A DNA stretch of 45,619 bases from a virus, in IMG/VR virus record IMGVR_UViG_3300036828_000412, positions 1 through 45,619 of that record; one strand, 5' to 3'. The translations under genes and the position numbers were made by a program. Numbering within the stretch: position 1 is the first letter of the stretch; each line of letters starts with the position of its first letter. The notes beneath the pieces are model-generated. The model was not told the DNA's origin and did not search any database. It saw only the letters and a list, made by a program, of their open reading frames with translations. Below, piece after piece: positions 22,016 through 27,542 of the stretch.

Positions 22016-22207
22016 ATGAACAAAATCAAATTAGTGAGAACAACAAGCGGATGGGAAGCGCGTCACTACGGGCCGATAGCTGATCGGCTTACTGAGCTCT
22101 TTGGGACTGCGATAATTCCGACGGCGTATACGATGTGGGCTTGCGAGCGTGAGGTATTAGAATCGATCCGGAAGCTGAATCCAGATTGCGAAGTGTCACT
22201 CGGCTAA
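22016..22207 (+). CDS. Hypothetical protein (63 aa)
   Basis: 63 residues, ATG at 22016, GAAAGG upstream, five bases after the previous stop. MNKIKLVRTTSGWEARHYGP, then DRLTELFGTAIIPTAYTMWA and a charged end. The pattern (strand, helix, strand with a final CEREVLESIRKLNP helix) is common for small unknown proteins from phage and bacteria. It is cotranscribed with the membrane peptide. A GC hairpin follows at 22221-22250. Function unknown. Confidence 0.65.
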   Translation: MNKIKLVRTTSGWEARHYGPIADRLTELFGTAIIPTAYTMWACEREVLESIRKLNPDCEVSLG

Positions 22208-22220
22208 AGACGTTCCCGAT

Positions 22221-22250
22221 CTGCCCACCGGGCCTCAACCCGGCGGGCAG
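22221..22250 (+). terminator. Hairpin after the 63-residue gene (possible terminator)
   Basis: CTGCCCACCGGG and CCCGGCGGGCAG form 12-base arms with one A-C mismatch around a 6-base loop, 13 bases after the stop at 22207. No T-run follows, so it is not a canonical intrinsic terminator; it could attenuate transcription into the repressor and integrase genes or stabilise the upstream RNA. Confidence 0.45.
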
Positions 22251-22364
22251 CGGGGAGCGGCAATTAAGCCACTCCAGCAACACAGAAAGGCAAACATACT
22301 GAAATGCCTCGCGGAAGCAACCGTCTTGACACGCACGCACCGCGTATGGCACAAATCAACCCTA

Positions 22365-22565
22365 ATGAGAACGAAGACACCGAAACGGCCCACACCGTTT
22401 CACGAACTGATCCTGGCGTGGCGCAAGCGCCACACGCTCACGCAAGCCGCAGCCGCGGCCGCGTTGGGCGTGCCGCACAGGACTTGGCAGGACTGGGAAT
22501 ATGGCCGGCGCAAACCGCGCGGCCTGGCCCTGGACCTGATCACTCAAAAACTCAACAGAAAGTAA
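22365..22565 (+). CDS. Cro/CI-type HTH protein, repressor candidate (66 aa)
   Basis: 66 residues from the ATG at 22365; the frame also opens at a TTG at 22326, which belongs to a TTGACA and is less likely as start. The core PFHELILAWRKRHTLTQAAA, then ALGVPHRTWQDWEYGRRKPR is a classical HTH_XRE fold with recognition helix around VPHRTWQDWE. It has no C-terminal cleavage or dimerisation domain, so it is Cro-like or a small repressor. Located ten bases before the integrase on the same strand, so lysogeny and integration genes are expressed together. The TTGACA at 22326-22331 may be its -35 box, but a good -10 is not visible. Confidence 0.7.
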   Translation: MRTKTPKRPTPFHELILAWRKRHTLTQAAAAAALGVPHRTWQDWEYGRRKPRGLALDLITQKLNRK

Positions 22566-22575
22566 ATCAACACCT

Positions 22576-23856
22576 ATGAGCAAACACAGAAAATTACAGG
22601 TTCCAGTCAAATGCAGTAAACGGCGTTTCTTCCTGCAGCTAAACCGCAAGCGAGGCAACGCCTACCACATCGTGTTCCGGCCGCACCCAGACGTCACCGC
22701 GGAGCTGGGCATCCAGCGCGTGTCGCAGACTACCGGCCAGGGCATCGGATTCGAAACGCCGGCAATCGCCGCGGCGCAAGCGATCATCGAGCGATACTTC
22801 CCCGATCCCGCGGGCAACATCGCCGCGATCGCGGAAGCCGAGGCCAAGAAAACTCACCGTGAAATCGCCACGCTCGGGGACATCACCAAGATCTACCTGA
22901 CGCAAGCTCGCACCGTGCGAGGCAAGGAAAACATCAAAGTCACCACGCTGCAGGCGAATGTCTGCGCGCTCGCAAGGATCGTGACCTGGCACCTAAAGAC
23001 CAAGGACGCAGAAGCCTGGAAAGGCGTGCGCTCCGATCGCGTGCTCACGGCCAAGGCGTTCGAGAGCTGGATGCAGGCGCTCGTCGCCGGCGTCCCGCAG
23101 CAGGAACTACGCATGGACCGCGCGAAGCAAAGCGCGAACAGCAACCTCAACCAGGCGCGCTCGATCTTCGCGAAAGATTACATGCCGCTCTACGCGGATC
23201 TGAAGTTGCCGGATCTCGCCGGTCTGCTAGCTCTCAAGAACTACCCGATCAAAACCGACAGGACATTTAAAGCAATCCCGCCGGCGGTGCTCAACACAAT
23301 GGCCAACGAGATCAACGCCATGCGCACTGAAAATCCCGGGTGGTATCTCGCCTTCCAGTTCCACCGTTGGCTCGGGATGCGTAGCGACGAAGTCTTGAGC
23401 GCGCGCAAGCTTTGGATCCGCGACTCAGCCGAGGGCCCTGAGATAGCGATCGAGAAATACGCCTACGAAGACGGCACGGAATTCACGCCGAAAGGCATCG
23501 AAGGCCAGCTCTTGATCAGTCCAGAATTGCTGGCCGACATCCGCGAGCTGAGTCCTGCGCGTCACGCGATGGACACACTCGTGCCGATCACGCAGCGCTC
23601 CTACAAAGCGTTTTCCAAGTGGGTTGGCAAACACCTCGGCGCGCGTCGTAGCGTGAAGACCACGCACGCTTTGCGCGCCCAGGCGATCTCTGAAGTCTTC
23701 GAGCAGAACCACGGCAACGTGAAGAGGACCCTCAAATTCAGCCGGCACAAAGACATCGAGACGCTAGCCAAACATTACCTGGCCGATGTCGGCGGCCGGC
23801 CGATGCTCAGACGCGAGATCCACGTCTTGGCGGATCCTCAGACTAAGGCAGCATAA
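22576..23856 (+). CDS. int: Tyrosine recombinase / phage integrase (426 aa)
   Basis: 426 residues, ATG at 22576. N-terminal part with arm- and core-binding helical regions; the catalytic domain spans about 230-405. Catalytic residues visible: Arg269 in GMRSDE, His364 and Arg367 in HALR, His391 in SRHKD and the nucleophile Tyr401 in KHYL. A Lys in the beta region (EKYAYEDG) fits the fifth position. The enzyme would join phage attP to the bacterial attB. A tRNA-Pro-like gene lies 307 bases downstream, which fits the known preference of such integrases for tRNA genes. The sequence upstream of its ATG has no strong ribosome site (AGAAAG 11 bases away). Confidence 0.92.
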   Translation: MSKHRKLQVPVKCSKRRFFLQLNRKRGNAYHIVFRPHPDVTAELGIQRVSQTTGQGIGFETPAIAAAQAIIERYFPDPAGNIAAIAEAEAKKTHREIATLGDITKIYLTQARTVRGKENIKVTTLQANVCALARIVTWHLKTKDAEAWKGVRSDRVLTAKAFESWMQALVAGVPQQELRMDRAKQSANSNLNQARSIFAKDYMPLYADLKLPDLAGLLALKNYPIKTDRTFKAIPPAVLNTMANEINAMRTENPGWYLAFQFHRWLGMRSDEVLSARKLWIRDSAEGPEIAIEKYAYEDGTEFTPKGIEGQLLISPELLADIRELSPARHAMDTLVPITQRSYKAFSKWVGKHLGARRSVKTTHALRAQAISEVFEQNHGNVKRTLKFSRHKDIETLAKHYLADVGGRPMLRREIHVLADPQTKAA

Positions 23857-23872
23857 ACCGATCCAAATTAAA

Positions 23873-24100
23873 TCAGCGAGAGCGCGCCTTACGAGCAATT
23901 CGAAGGCGCGTTTTCGTTATTGCCTTGAGGTATTTCGCAAGATCTGGATCCTGCCGGCTCAACCTGAGCGACTCGCTAAATACCGCGTCCCGAATCACCG
24001 CGCTCCGGGTCCTGCGCAGATACTGAGCAAGCAAAGCCACGACCACGACGAATTCCTCGTCAACTCGGATCTCAATCTTCTTGTTCCTCTTCCCATCCAT
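23873..24100 (-). CDS. RHH-type regulator convergent with the integrase (75 aa)
   Basis: 75 residues from the ATG at 24100; an alternative GTG at 24130 would add ten residues and come within 33 bases of the tRNA. KKIEIRVDEEFVVVVALLAQ is the strand and first helix, RRTRSAVIRDAVFSESLRL the second helix of an RHH fold; a basic Arg/Lys-rich tail follows. It lies between integrase and tRNA on the opposite strand. Its second helix resembles that of the protein at 21616-21837. RHH proteins are used as excisionase-like or repressor proteins in some mobile elements, so control of integration or excision is possible. Confidence 0.65.
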   Translation of the reverse strand: MDGKRNKKIEIRVDEEFVVVVALLAQYLRRTRSAVIRDAVFSESLRLSRQDPDLAKYLKAITKTRLRIARKARSR

Positions 24101-24162
24101 GCCGCGAGAAAAGACTCGAACTGCGTGCACATATGGGCAAGAGAAATCGCGTCCTTACAATG

Positions 24163-24235
24163 TCGGGGCGGCGGGACTCGAACCCGCGGCCTCACGGAGC
24201 CCAACCGTGCGCGCTACCAACTGCGCCACGCCCCG
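24163..24235 (-). tRNA. tRNA-Pro(GGG)-like gene, candidate attachment site
   Basis: A complete 73-base cloverleaf: seven-pair acceptor CGGGGCG/CGCCCCG with C1-G72 and A73 (the bacterial tRNA-Pro hallmark), four-pair D stem GCGC/GCGC with AGTTGGTA loop, anticodon stem CACGG/CCGTG with loop TTGGGCT, five-base variable loop, T stem GCGGG/CCCGC with TTCGAGT loop. The anticodon at positions 34-36 is GGG. Position 37 is C, whereas a purine, normally G, is expected for tRNA-Pro; so decoding ability is doubtful. CCA is not encoded. It stands 307 bases from the integrase stop, on the opposite strand. Most likely it is, or contains, the attP core copied from a host tRNA-Pro. Confidence 0.8.
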
Positions 24236-24466
24236 TCTCATTTTGCCCGCCGCCACGAGAGTCCCCGATTCTCATATTGCTCGGTGGTCGCTCTGTTTGT
24301 GCTCTCTCGCGCTTCGCCGCCGTCATCCTGCCCTCGGCCTTTCGGCGTTGGGCTGTCGGCTTGTTGCGGATCGGCCAGCACAGGCGCGGCAAGCAAAATG
24401 GTTTACAGTTTGCCTAACGCCAGGAGCTCCATCAAGGTTAAATTTGATGGTAACGGCCGATTTCGT

Positions 24467-24522
24467 GCTGCTCTTTTTGCTGCTCTTTTTATACGAATGC
24501 TGCTCTTTTTGCTGCTCTTTTT
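24467..24522. repeat. Two head-to-tail pairs of a 12-mer (GCTGCTCTTTTT)
   Basis: Copies at 24467-24478, 24479-24490, then after an 8-base gap 24499-24510 and 24511-24522, all exact. A third pair is listed at 24671-24694. The constant pairing and spacing suggests a protein that binds two adjacent 12-base sites, such as integrase arm sites. Confidence 0.85.
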
Positions 24523-24565
24523 GGGTTTCCACTTATTCACGCTTTACACATACGCATACACACCG

Positions 24566-24659
24566 TTTACCTAGGTAAATCGCCACTTTTGACCACACTT
24601 TGCATGCTTTTCCCAGGTAACGGATCGACTGAATGGGGTTCAACAGTTTCACCTGGGAA
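24566..24659. promoter_or_regulatory. Cluster of three related ACCTRGG palindromic sites
   Basis: A perfect 14-base palindrome TTTACCTAGGTAAA (24566-24579), then TTCCCAGGT (24610-24618) and its inverse ACCTGGGAA (24651-24659). Aligned, they share TTnCC-AGGTrA. The last two also form a 9-base inverted repeat with a 32-base loop. They look like binding sites for a dimeric regulator or excisionase acting at the integration region. Confidence 0.5.
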
Positions 24660-24670
24660 GGATATCTCAT

Positions 24671-24694
24671 GCTGCTCTTTTTGCTGCTCTTTCT
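24671..24694. repeat. Third pair of the 12-mer repeat
   Basis: GCTGCTCTTTTT at 24671-24682 followed directly by GCTGCTCTTTCT (one change) at 24683-24694. Same orientation as the four copies at 24467-24522. Confidence 0.8.
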
Positions 24695-24764
24695 GCCAGG
24701 CGCTTTAGTTTCCTCGCATGGCGTTCCTTCGATTTTCGGATCGCTCGTGCTGCGCATCTTTGCT

Positions 24765-24772
24765 CGAAATCA
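24765..24772. repeat. Target-site duplication, left copy (CGAAATCA)
   Basis: The eight bases CGAAATCA directly precede the left terminal repeat of the insertion sequence and recur directly after the right terminal repeat at 26640-26647. An 8-bp duplication is within the usual range for IS1-type elements. Confidence 0.85.
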
Positions 24773-24819
24773 GGTAGTGGGCTACTTTGAAAATTTTTCA
24801 CAAAAAGGAACGATTTTTG

Positions 24820-24847
24820 TTGACATACCGAACTAGATGGGTATTAT
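24820..24847 (+). promoter_or_regulatory. Sigma-70-type promoter of the IS, -10 box six bases before an ATG
   Basis: TTGACA (24820-24825), 16-base spacer, TATTAT (24842-24847), then six bases and the ATG at 24854. The geometry is the same as at 21848-21882. A transcript starting at the usual distance would begin at or next to the start codon, with no ribosome site. Confidence 0.65.
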
Positions 24848-24853
24848 GACTGT

Positions 24854-25531
24854 ATGAACGAAAACAAATCAACACAGTTACTAAAACAGATTGCAGACTT
24901 TGCTCAACGGCAATGCGATTGCAATTCGGACGAGGCTATTTTGTGGGCGCAGGTTGTGCAAATGGCCAAAGGTATAACCAAATTCGGCGACGAGCCGAAT
25001 CCTTTTGAAGCCATTCCTGAAGGCATCTATTCCGAGATTGGGGGAGGTTCTTGGGAGGCCAATCATCTACTCAAAACTATGCAGTCTCAGACAATCGACG
25101 CTTTGATGAGTTTTGCCAGATTTGTAGAGCCTTGGGTGTCCGATGCTGCATGTAATGACAAATTCGGGTTCGAGAAATCACGAGAATTATATCAAGAATG
25201 CCTGAGGATTCGGCCACTGATTAAGGCTGCTAGACAAGGGGAAACTGACGCGGAGACGGACTTGACGGGGCAGGAACCCGTTGCACAGGACACGCTTTGC
25301 TCGAAGTGCGGCCTGCCACTGTCGCAGCACGAAAAAGGATATGGAGAATGCAAGCAAGAAAGGGCACTCTCCGATGAAGAAATCACATTGGTTACGGGCG
25401 CTTTAGACTCCCTTGGGGTTGCGCTTGCAGATCACGGCCACCAGTGGACTGACGGTGAGAGGGCAATATACGAGGAAGCAATTAAAAGTCTGTGGAATGG
25501 ATTTAACCGCCTGCCTAGAACGCAAAAATGA
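24854..25531 (+). CDS. IS passenger protein with zinc-knuckle-like motif (225 aa)
   Basis: 225 residues, ATG at 24854. Helical and acidic throughout (STQLLKQIADFAQRQCDCNS; TIDALMSFARFVEPWVSDAA), with a possible zinc site at Cys149, Cys152 and Cys166 (CSKCGLPLSQHEKGYGEC) and a final Trp-rich helix. Not recognised. Its codon use and AT content differ from the surrounding phage genes. The last codons overlap the transposase start (ATGA), so the two are translated from one message; the product could be a transposition accessory or target-selection factor, or plain cargo. Confidence 0.7.
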   Translation: MNENKSTQLLKQIADFAQRQCDCNSDEAILWAQVVQMAKGITKFGDEPNPFEAIPEGIYSEIGGGSWEANHLLKTMQSQTIDALMSFARFVEPWVSDAACNDKFGFEKSRELYQECLRIRPLIKAARQGETDAETDLTGQEPVAQDTLCSKCGLPLSQHEKGYGECKQERALSDEEITLVTGALDSLGVALADHGHQWTDGERAIYEEAIKSLWNGFNRLPRTQK

Positions 25532-26373
25532 ACCGGCTTACCATAAAAGAAAGGACAAGCGCGATTGCGTGTCTCGTAGAGGGTAATTCCCAACGCGCAA
25601 CGTGCCGTATGACGGGCCTCGCCAAGAAAACTGTGTCGAGACTAGCAGTGGAGCTTGGCGAGGCATGTGAGCGATTCGCAGATAATTCCATGCGCGACTT
25701 GCCATGCACGCGCATCCAGTGTGACGAGATTTGGAGCTTTTGCTATGCAAAGGCGAAGAACGTTCCGCAACATTTGAAGGGCAGCGGAGCGGGCGACGTT
25801 TGGACATGGGTAGCGATTGACCCGGACACGAAACTTATTCCCGCTTGGTATGTCGGAGATCGAACGGCGCAGAGTGCTTACCCGTTCATGCGCTCAGTGG
25901 CGAAGCGGCTAAAGAACCGCGTTCAGTTATCAACAGACGGACACCGCGCTTACCTCATAGCCGTCAAAGCCGCATTCCATCTGCAAGAGATCGACTTCGG
26001 GATGGTCCGCAAGATTTACGGAGAAAACACGTTGGAGGGCAAATACAGTCCCGGCGAGTGCATTGGCACAGAGCGCACGGTCATTAGTGGGAAGATCACG
26101 AAAAGCGAAATCTGCACAAGCCATGCTGAGCGCCAGAATCTCACGATGCGTATGCAAATGCGGCGGTTTACACGCCTCACAAACGCCTTCTCGAAAAAGA
26201 TCGAGAATCATCGACTCGCGTGCGCTCTGCACTTCGTTCATTACAACTTCTGCCGAATCCATTCGAGCTTGCGAATAACTCCGGCTATGGCTGCCGGTCT
26301 CACCGACCACGTTTGGGAGATTTCGGAGTTGGTAGAGCTTTTAGAGCAACAGGAGGTCGCCCTTGCCGCGTGA
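25528..26373 (+). CDS. IS1-family-like DDE transposase (281 aa)
   Basis: 281 residues. An N-terminal HTH (about 17-45: EGNSQRATCRMTGLAKKTVS) is followed by a DDE core: Asp66 in CDEIWSF, Asp137 in STDGHRAY and Glu201 in HAERQNLT. The ERQNLTMRMQMRRFTRLTNA then FSKKIENH block matches the conserved C-terminal part of IS1 transposases (ERxNLTLRxRxxRLxRKTxxFSKS). A single frame without the programmed frameshift of classical IS1 corresponds to the longer-ORF branches of that family. It would cut and join the 18-bp ends noted above. Start by ATGA coupling to the passenger gene. Confidence 0.88.
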   Translation: MNRLTIKERTSAIACLVEGNSQRATCRMTGLAKKTVSRLAVELGEACERFADNSMRDLPCTRIQCDEIWSFCYAKAKNVPQHLKGSGAGDVWTWVAIDPDTKLIPAWYVGDRTAQSAYPFMRSVAKRLKNRVQLSTDGHRAYLIAVKAAFHLQEIDFGMVRKIYGENTLEGKYSPGECIGTERTVISGKITKSEICTSHAERQNLTMRMQMRRFTRLTNAFSKKIENHRLACALHFVHYNFCRIHSSLRITPAMAAGLTDHVWEISELVELLEQQEVALAA

Positions 26374-26578
26374 GCTTTTCAGCTTTGGCAACGACGCTGT
26401 GAGCTATCTGGTTCGCGTCACGTTTGCGCTTGCCGCGTTTCTTTCCCTTCGGCCAGCCACCGAGCCTAGCGTTGCGCCTGGCTGCTCTGGCCTTGGCTTT
26501 GCTAGTTCTATGCCCAAACTCAGCGGCAAGCTCGCTGCTATCTGGCGTCCATTCGTAACTGCACTGCGGGCATTTCAT
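26300..26578 (-). CDS. Antisense zinc-ribbon protein inside the IS (92 aa)
   Basis: 92 residues on the strand opposite the transposase, ATG at 26578, overlapping the last 74 bases of the transposase gene. MKCPQCSYEW gives a CxxC half-site; then SKAKARAARRNARLGGWPKG and a highly basic KKRGKRKRD stretch, a pattern found in small phage and plasmid proteins that bind nucleic acids. The end (after about residue 72) is a readthrough of the transposase complement and is less convincing. Could be a regulator of transposition, or a remnant. Confidence 0.5.
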   Translation of the reverse strand: MKCPQCSYEWTPDSSELAAEFGHRTSKAKARAARRNARLGGWPKGKKRGKRKRDANQIAHSVVAKAEKLTRQGRPPVALKALPTPKSPKRGR

Positions 26579-26639
26579 CCCGCAAATTTAACCGCCTCAA
26601 AACTCTAATGCATGAACAAAATCAAAGTAGCCCACTACC

Positions 26640-26647
26640 CGAAATCA
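26640..26647. repeat. Target-site duplication, right copy (CGAAATCA)
   Basis: Identical to 24765-24772 on the other side of the insertion sequence. Confidence 0.85.
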
Positions 26648-26654
26648 AAGTAAC

Positions 26655-26686
26655 CGATCGCATGCAAGAGCATGCAATAGCGATCG
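26655..26686 (-). terminator. Hairpin-forming sequence at the end of the leftward operon
   Basis: CGATCGC (26655-26661) and GCGATCG (26680-26686) form an inverted repeat that encloses two GCATGC palindromes; GCGATC...GATCGC at 26680-26696 gives a second possible stem. It comes 29-60 bases after the last leftward stop (26715) and before the insertion sequence. It probably ends or stabilises the late transcript. No T-run follows, so the terminator call is tentative. Confidence 0.4.
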
Positions 26687-26714
26687 ATTAGATCGCCCTC
26701 TTCATCATCGTAGC

Positions 26715-26903
26715 TTAAGCGCATGGCTCGGGATCCGGTAGGCCGTGCTTGGGGTCGAGCCCGTGTTTGCGTGCCCAGTCGCGCATTCCAGGCATGAAAT
26801 GCTCGGGCTCGGGCGCTCCGCCGGCCGGCGCGTCGGGGCCGAGCCAGTGCATCCGCACCGGCTCCCCCTTTTCGTCACGTTCGATTAACCACAGCCAGAC
26901 CAT
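26715..26903 (-). CDS. Hypothetical protein, last gene of the leftward series (62 aa)
   Basis: 62 residues, ATG at 26903. MVWLWLIERDEKGEPVRMHW, then Pro/Gly-rich middle and FMPGMRDWARKHGLDPKHGL. Strong composition bias toward Trp, Pro and His but no known domain. It follows the 52-residue membrane protein with a 13-base gap. The ribosome site is poor. Function unknown. Confidence 0.5.
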   Translation of the reverse strand: MVWLWLIERDEKGEPVRMHWLGPDAPAGGAPEPEHFMPGMRDWARKHGLDPKHGLPDPEPCA

Positions 26904-26916
26904 TTGTCTAAGAGCA

Positions 26917-27075
26917 CTACCACGTTGGCTTCAACATCTTGATGCCGATTATGATGAATAAAACCAACGTGATCACGGCATTTGCACGAGGCCAGTACTC
27001 CCAACTCGCCGGAGCGATCGCGCCGATCGCGATGAGCAGTATCAGGATCCAGTAAAATATGACTAACAAACCCAT
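26917..27075 (-). CDS. Two-helix small membrane protein (52 aa)
   Basis: 52 residues from the ATG at 27075, preceded by a strong AAGGAGG; the frame extends upstream but that part lacks a ribosome site. Two transmembrane helices: LLVIFYWILILLIAIGAIA and ANAVITLVLFIIIGIKML, joined by a short Trp-rich loop. The shape fits a small holin, antiholin or superinfection-exclusion protein. A separate holin-like gene exists at 44590-44793, so the two may form a pair or serve different steps. The gene is separated from the giant virion gene by the oppositely oriented cargo gene, so it probably has its own promoter. Confidence 0.6.
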   Translation of the reverse strand: MGLLVIFYWILILLIAIGAIAPASWEYWPRANAVITLVLFIIIGIKMLKPTW

Positions 27076-27143
27076 GTTCTTTCCTCCTTCCTTTTGTTGA
27101 TTCTCGTTTGACACGCAATGCGTTCCGACCGATTGGTTGCACC

Positions 27144-27542
27144 ATGCAACACAAAACGAAACTGTTCGCTCTCCTGGTCCTGATTACTACATTCCATGCC
27201 GCAGCCGCGGAGGAGCAGGAACAACTGAGGCGGGCGTGCCAGAACACGCTGCCCCGTAATGGCATTACGTGGTTGGCTTTGGTTTCTAGTAATCAGGGTG
27301 TCGTCTTCGCAGTGTCCTGGGCTGCCGGCTGGCTGGACGCAAACCAGAAGAAGAACTTCTACGCGGGGAATCCGGTACGCTTGGTCGTGGAACTCACCCA
27401 GTTCTATGTGAACGATCGCGGCAATCTGCCGGTCAAGATGGAAGACGCCGCGCTCTTTGTCGCCGAATACCACGGCATGACTCCGGACGCAGCCGCTCTC
27501 CGAGTGGAACACCTTCGTAGAGATGCCAGCGCCGCGCATTAG
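27144..27542 (+). CDS. Exported hypothetical protein, lone rightward cargo gene (132 aa)
   Basis: 132 residues from the ATG at 27144. A signal peptide is clear: MQHKTKLFALLVLITTFHAAAAE with cleavage after the Ala run. The mature part (about 110 residues) has GNPVRLVVELTQFYVNDRGN, EDAALFVAEYHGMTPDAAAL, and Cys residue pairing is absent except one near residue 30. It is the only rightward gene among leftward late genes; its stop overlaps the stop of the giant gene tail to tail. TTGACA at 27108-27113 with a weak ATTGGT -10 (27132-27137) lies immediately before the ATG. Independent orientation, own promoter and secretion signal are the marks of a lysogenic-conversion (moron) gene. Function unknown. 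Confidence 0.65.
   Translation: MQHKTKLFALLVLITTFHAAAAEEQEQLRRACQNTLPRNGITWLALVSSNQGVVFAVSWAAGWLDANQKKNFYAGNPVRLVVELTQFYVNDRGNLPVKMEDAALFVAEYHGMTPDAAALRVEHLRRDASAAH

Larger units (their letters stand above)
24236..24772. other. Gene-poor region beside the tRNA with repeats (attP arm candidate)
   Basis: About 540 bases without a convincing gene. The first 170 bases are GC-rich and featureless; the rest is AT-richer and contains three pairs of a 12-mer, three related palindromic sites, and a stretch of alternating CA (24547-24562). Short frames through it on either strand consist mainly of translated repeats (Lys-Ser or Leu-Phe runs) and are not believable. It lies between the tRNA and the insertion sequence. 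Best reading: regulatory DNA of the integration site. Confidence 0.6.
24773..26639 (+). mobile_element. Complete IS1-like insertion sequence, 1867 bp, with passenger genes
   Basis: Bounded by perfect 18-bp terminal inverted repeats: GGTAGTGGGCTACTTTGA at 24773-24790 and its reverse complement at 26622-26639, flanked by the 8-bp duplication CGAAATCA. It carries a promoter near the left end, a 225-residue passenger gene, the DDE transposase coupled to it by ATGA, and an antisense 92-residue zinc-ribbon gene at the right end. The intact ends and identical duplication indicate a recent insertion. It sits next to the integration region, in a place where it interrupts no recognisable phage gene, so the phage probably remains viable. 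Confidence 0.9.

Noticed and set aside
22304-22579. Rightward 91-codon frame overlapping the HTH gene
   Set aside because: It is one frame off the HTH protein, and the HTH frame gives a textbook helix-turn-helix, so this one is a shadow.
24467-24522. Series of T-runs as intrinsic terminators
   Set aside because: The T-runs are not preceded by stable GC hairpins; they are part of the direct repeat.
24467-24694. CRISPR-like array
   Set aside because: Units are 12 bases, adjacent, without spacers of constant length, and no cas genes are present.
24323-24757. Two leftward frames in the region between tRNA and IS
   Set aside because: They consist mostly of translated 12-mer repeats (Lys-Ser runs) and have no ribosome site; the DNA repeats explain them.
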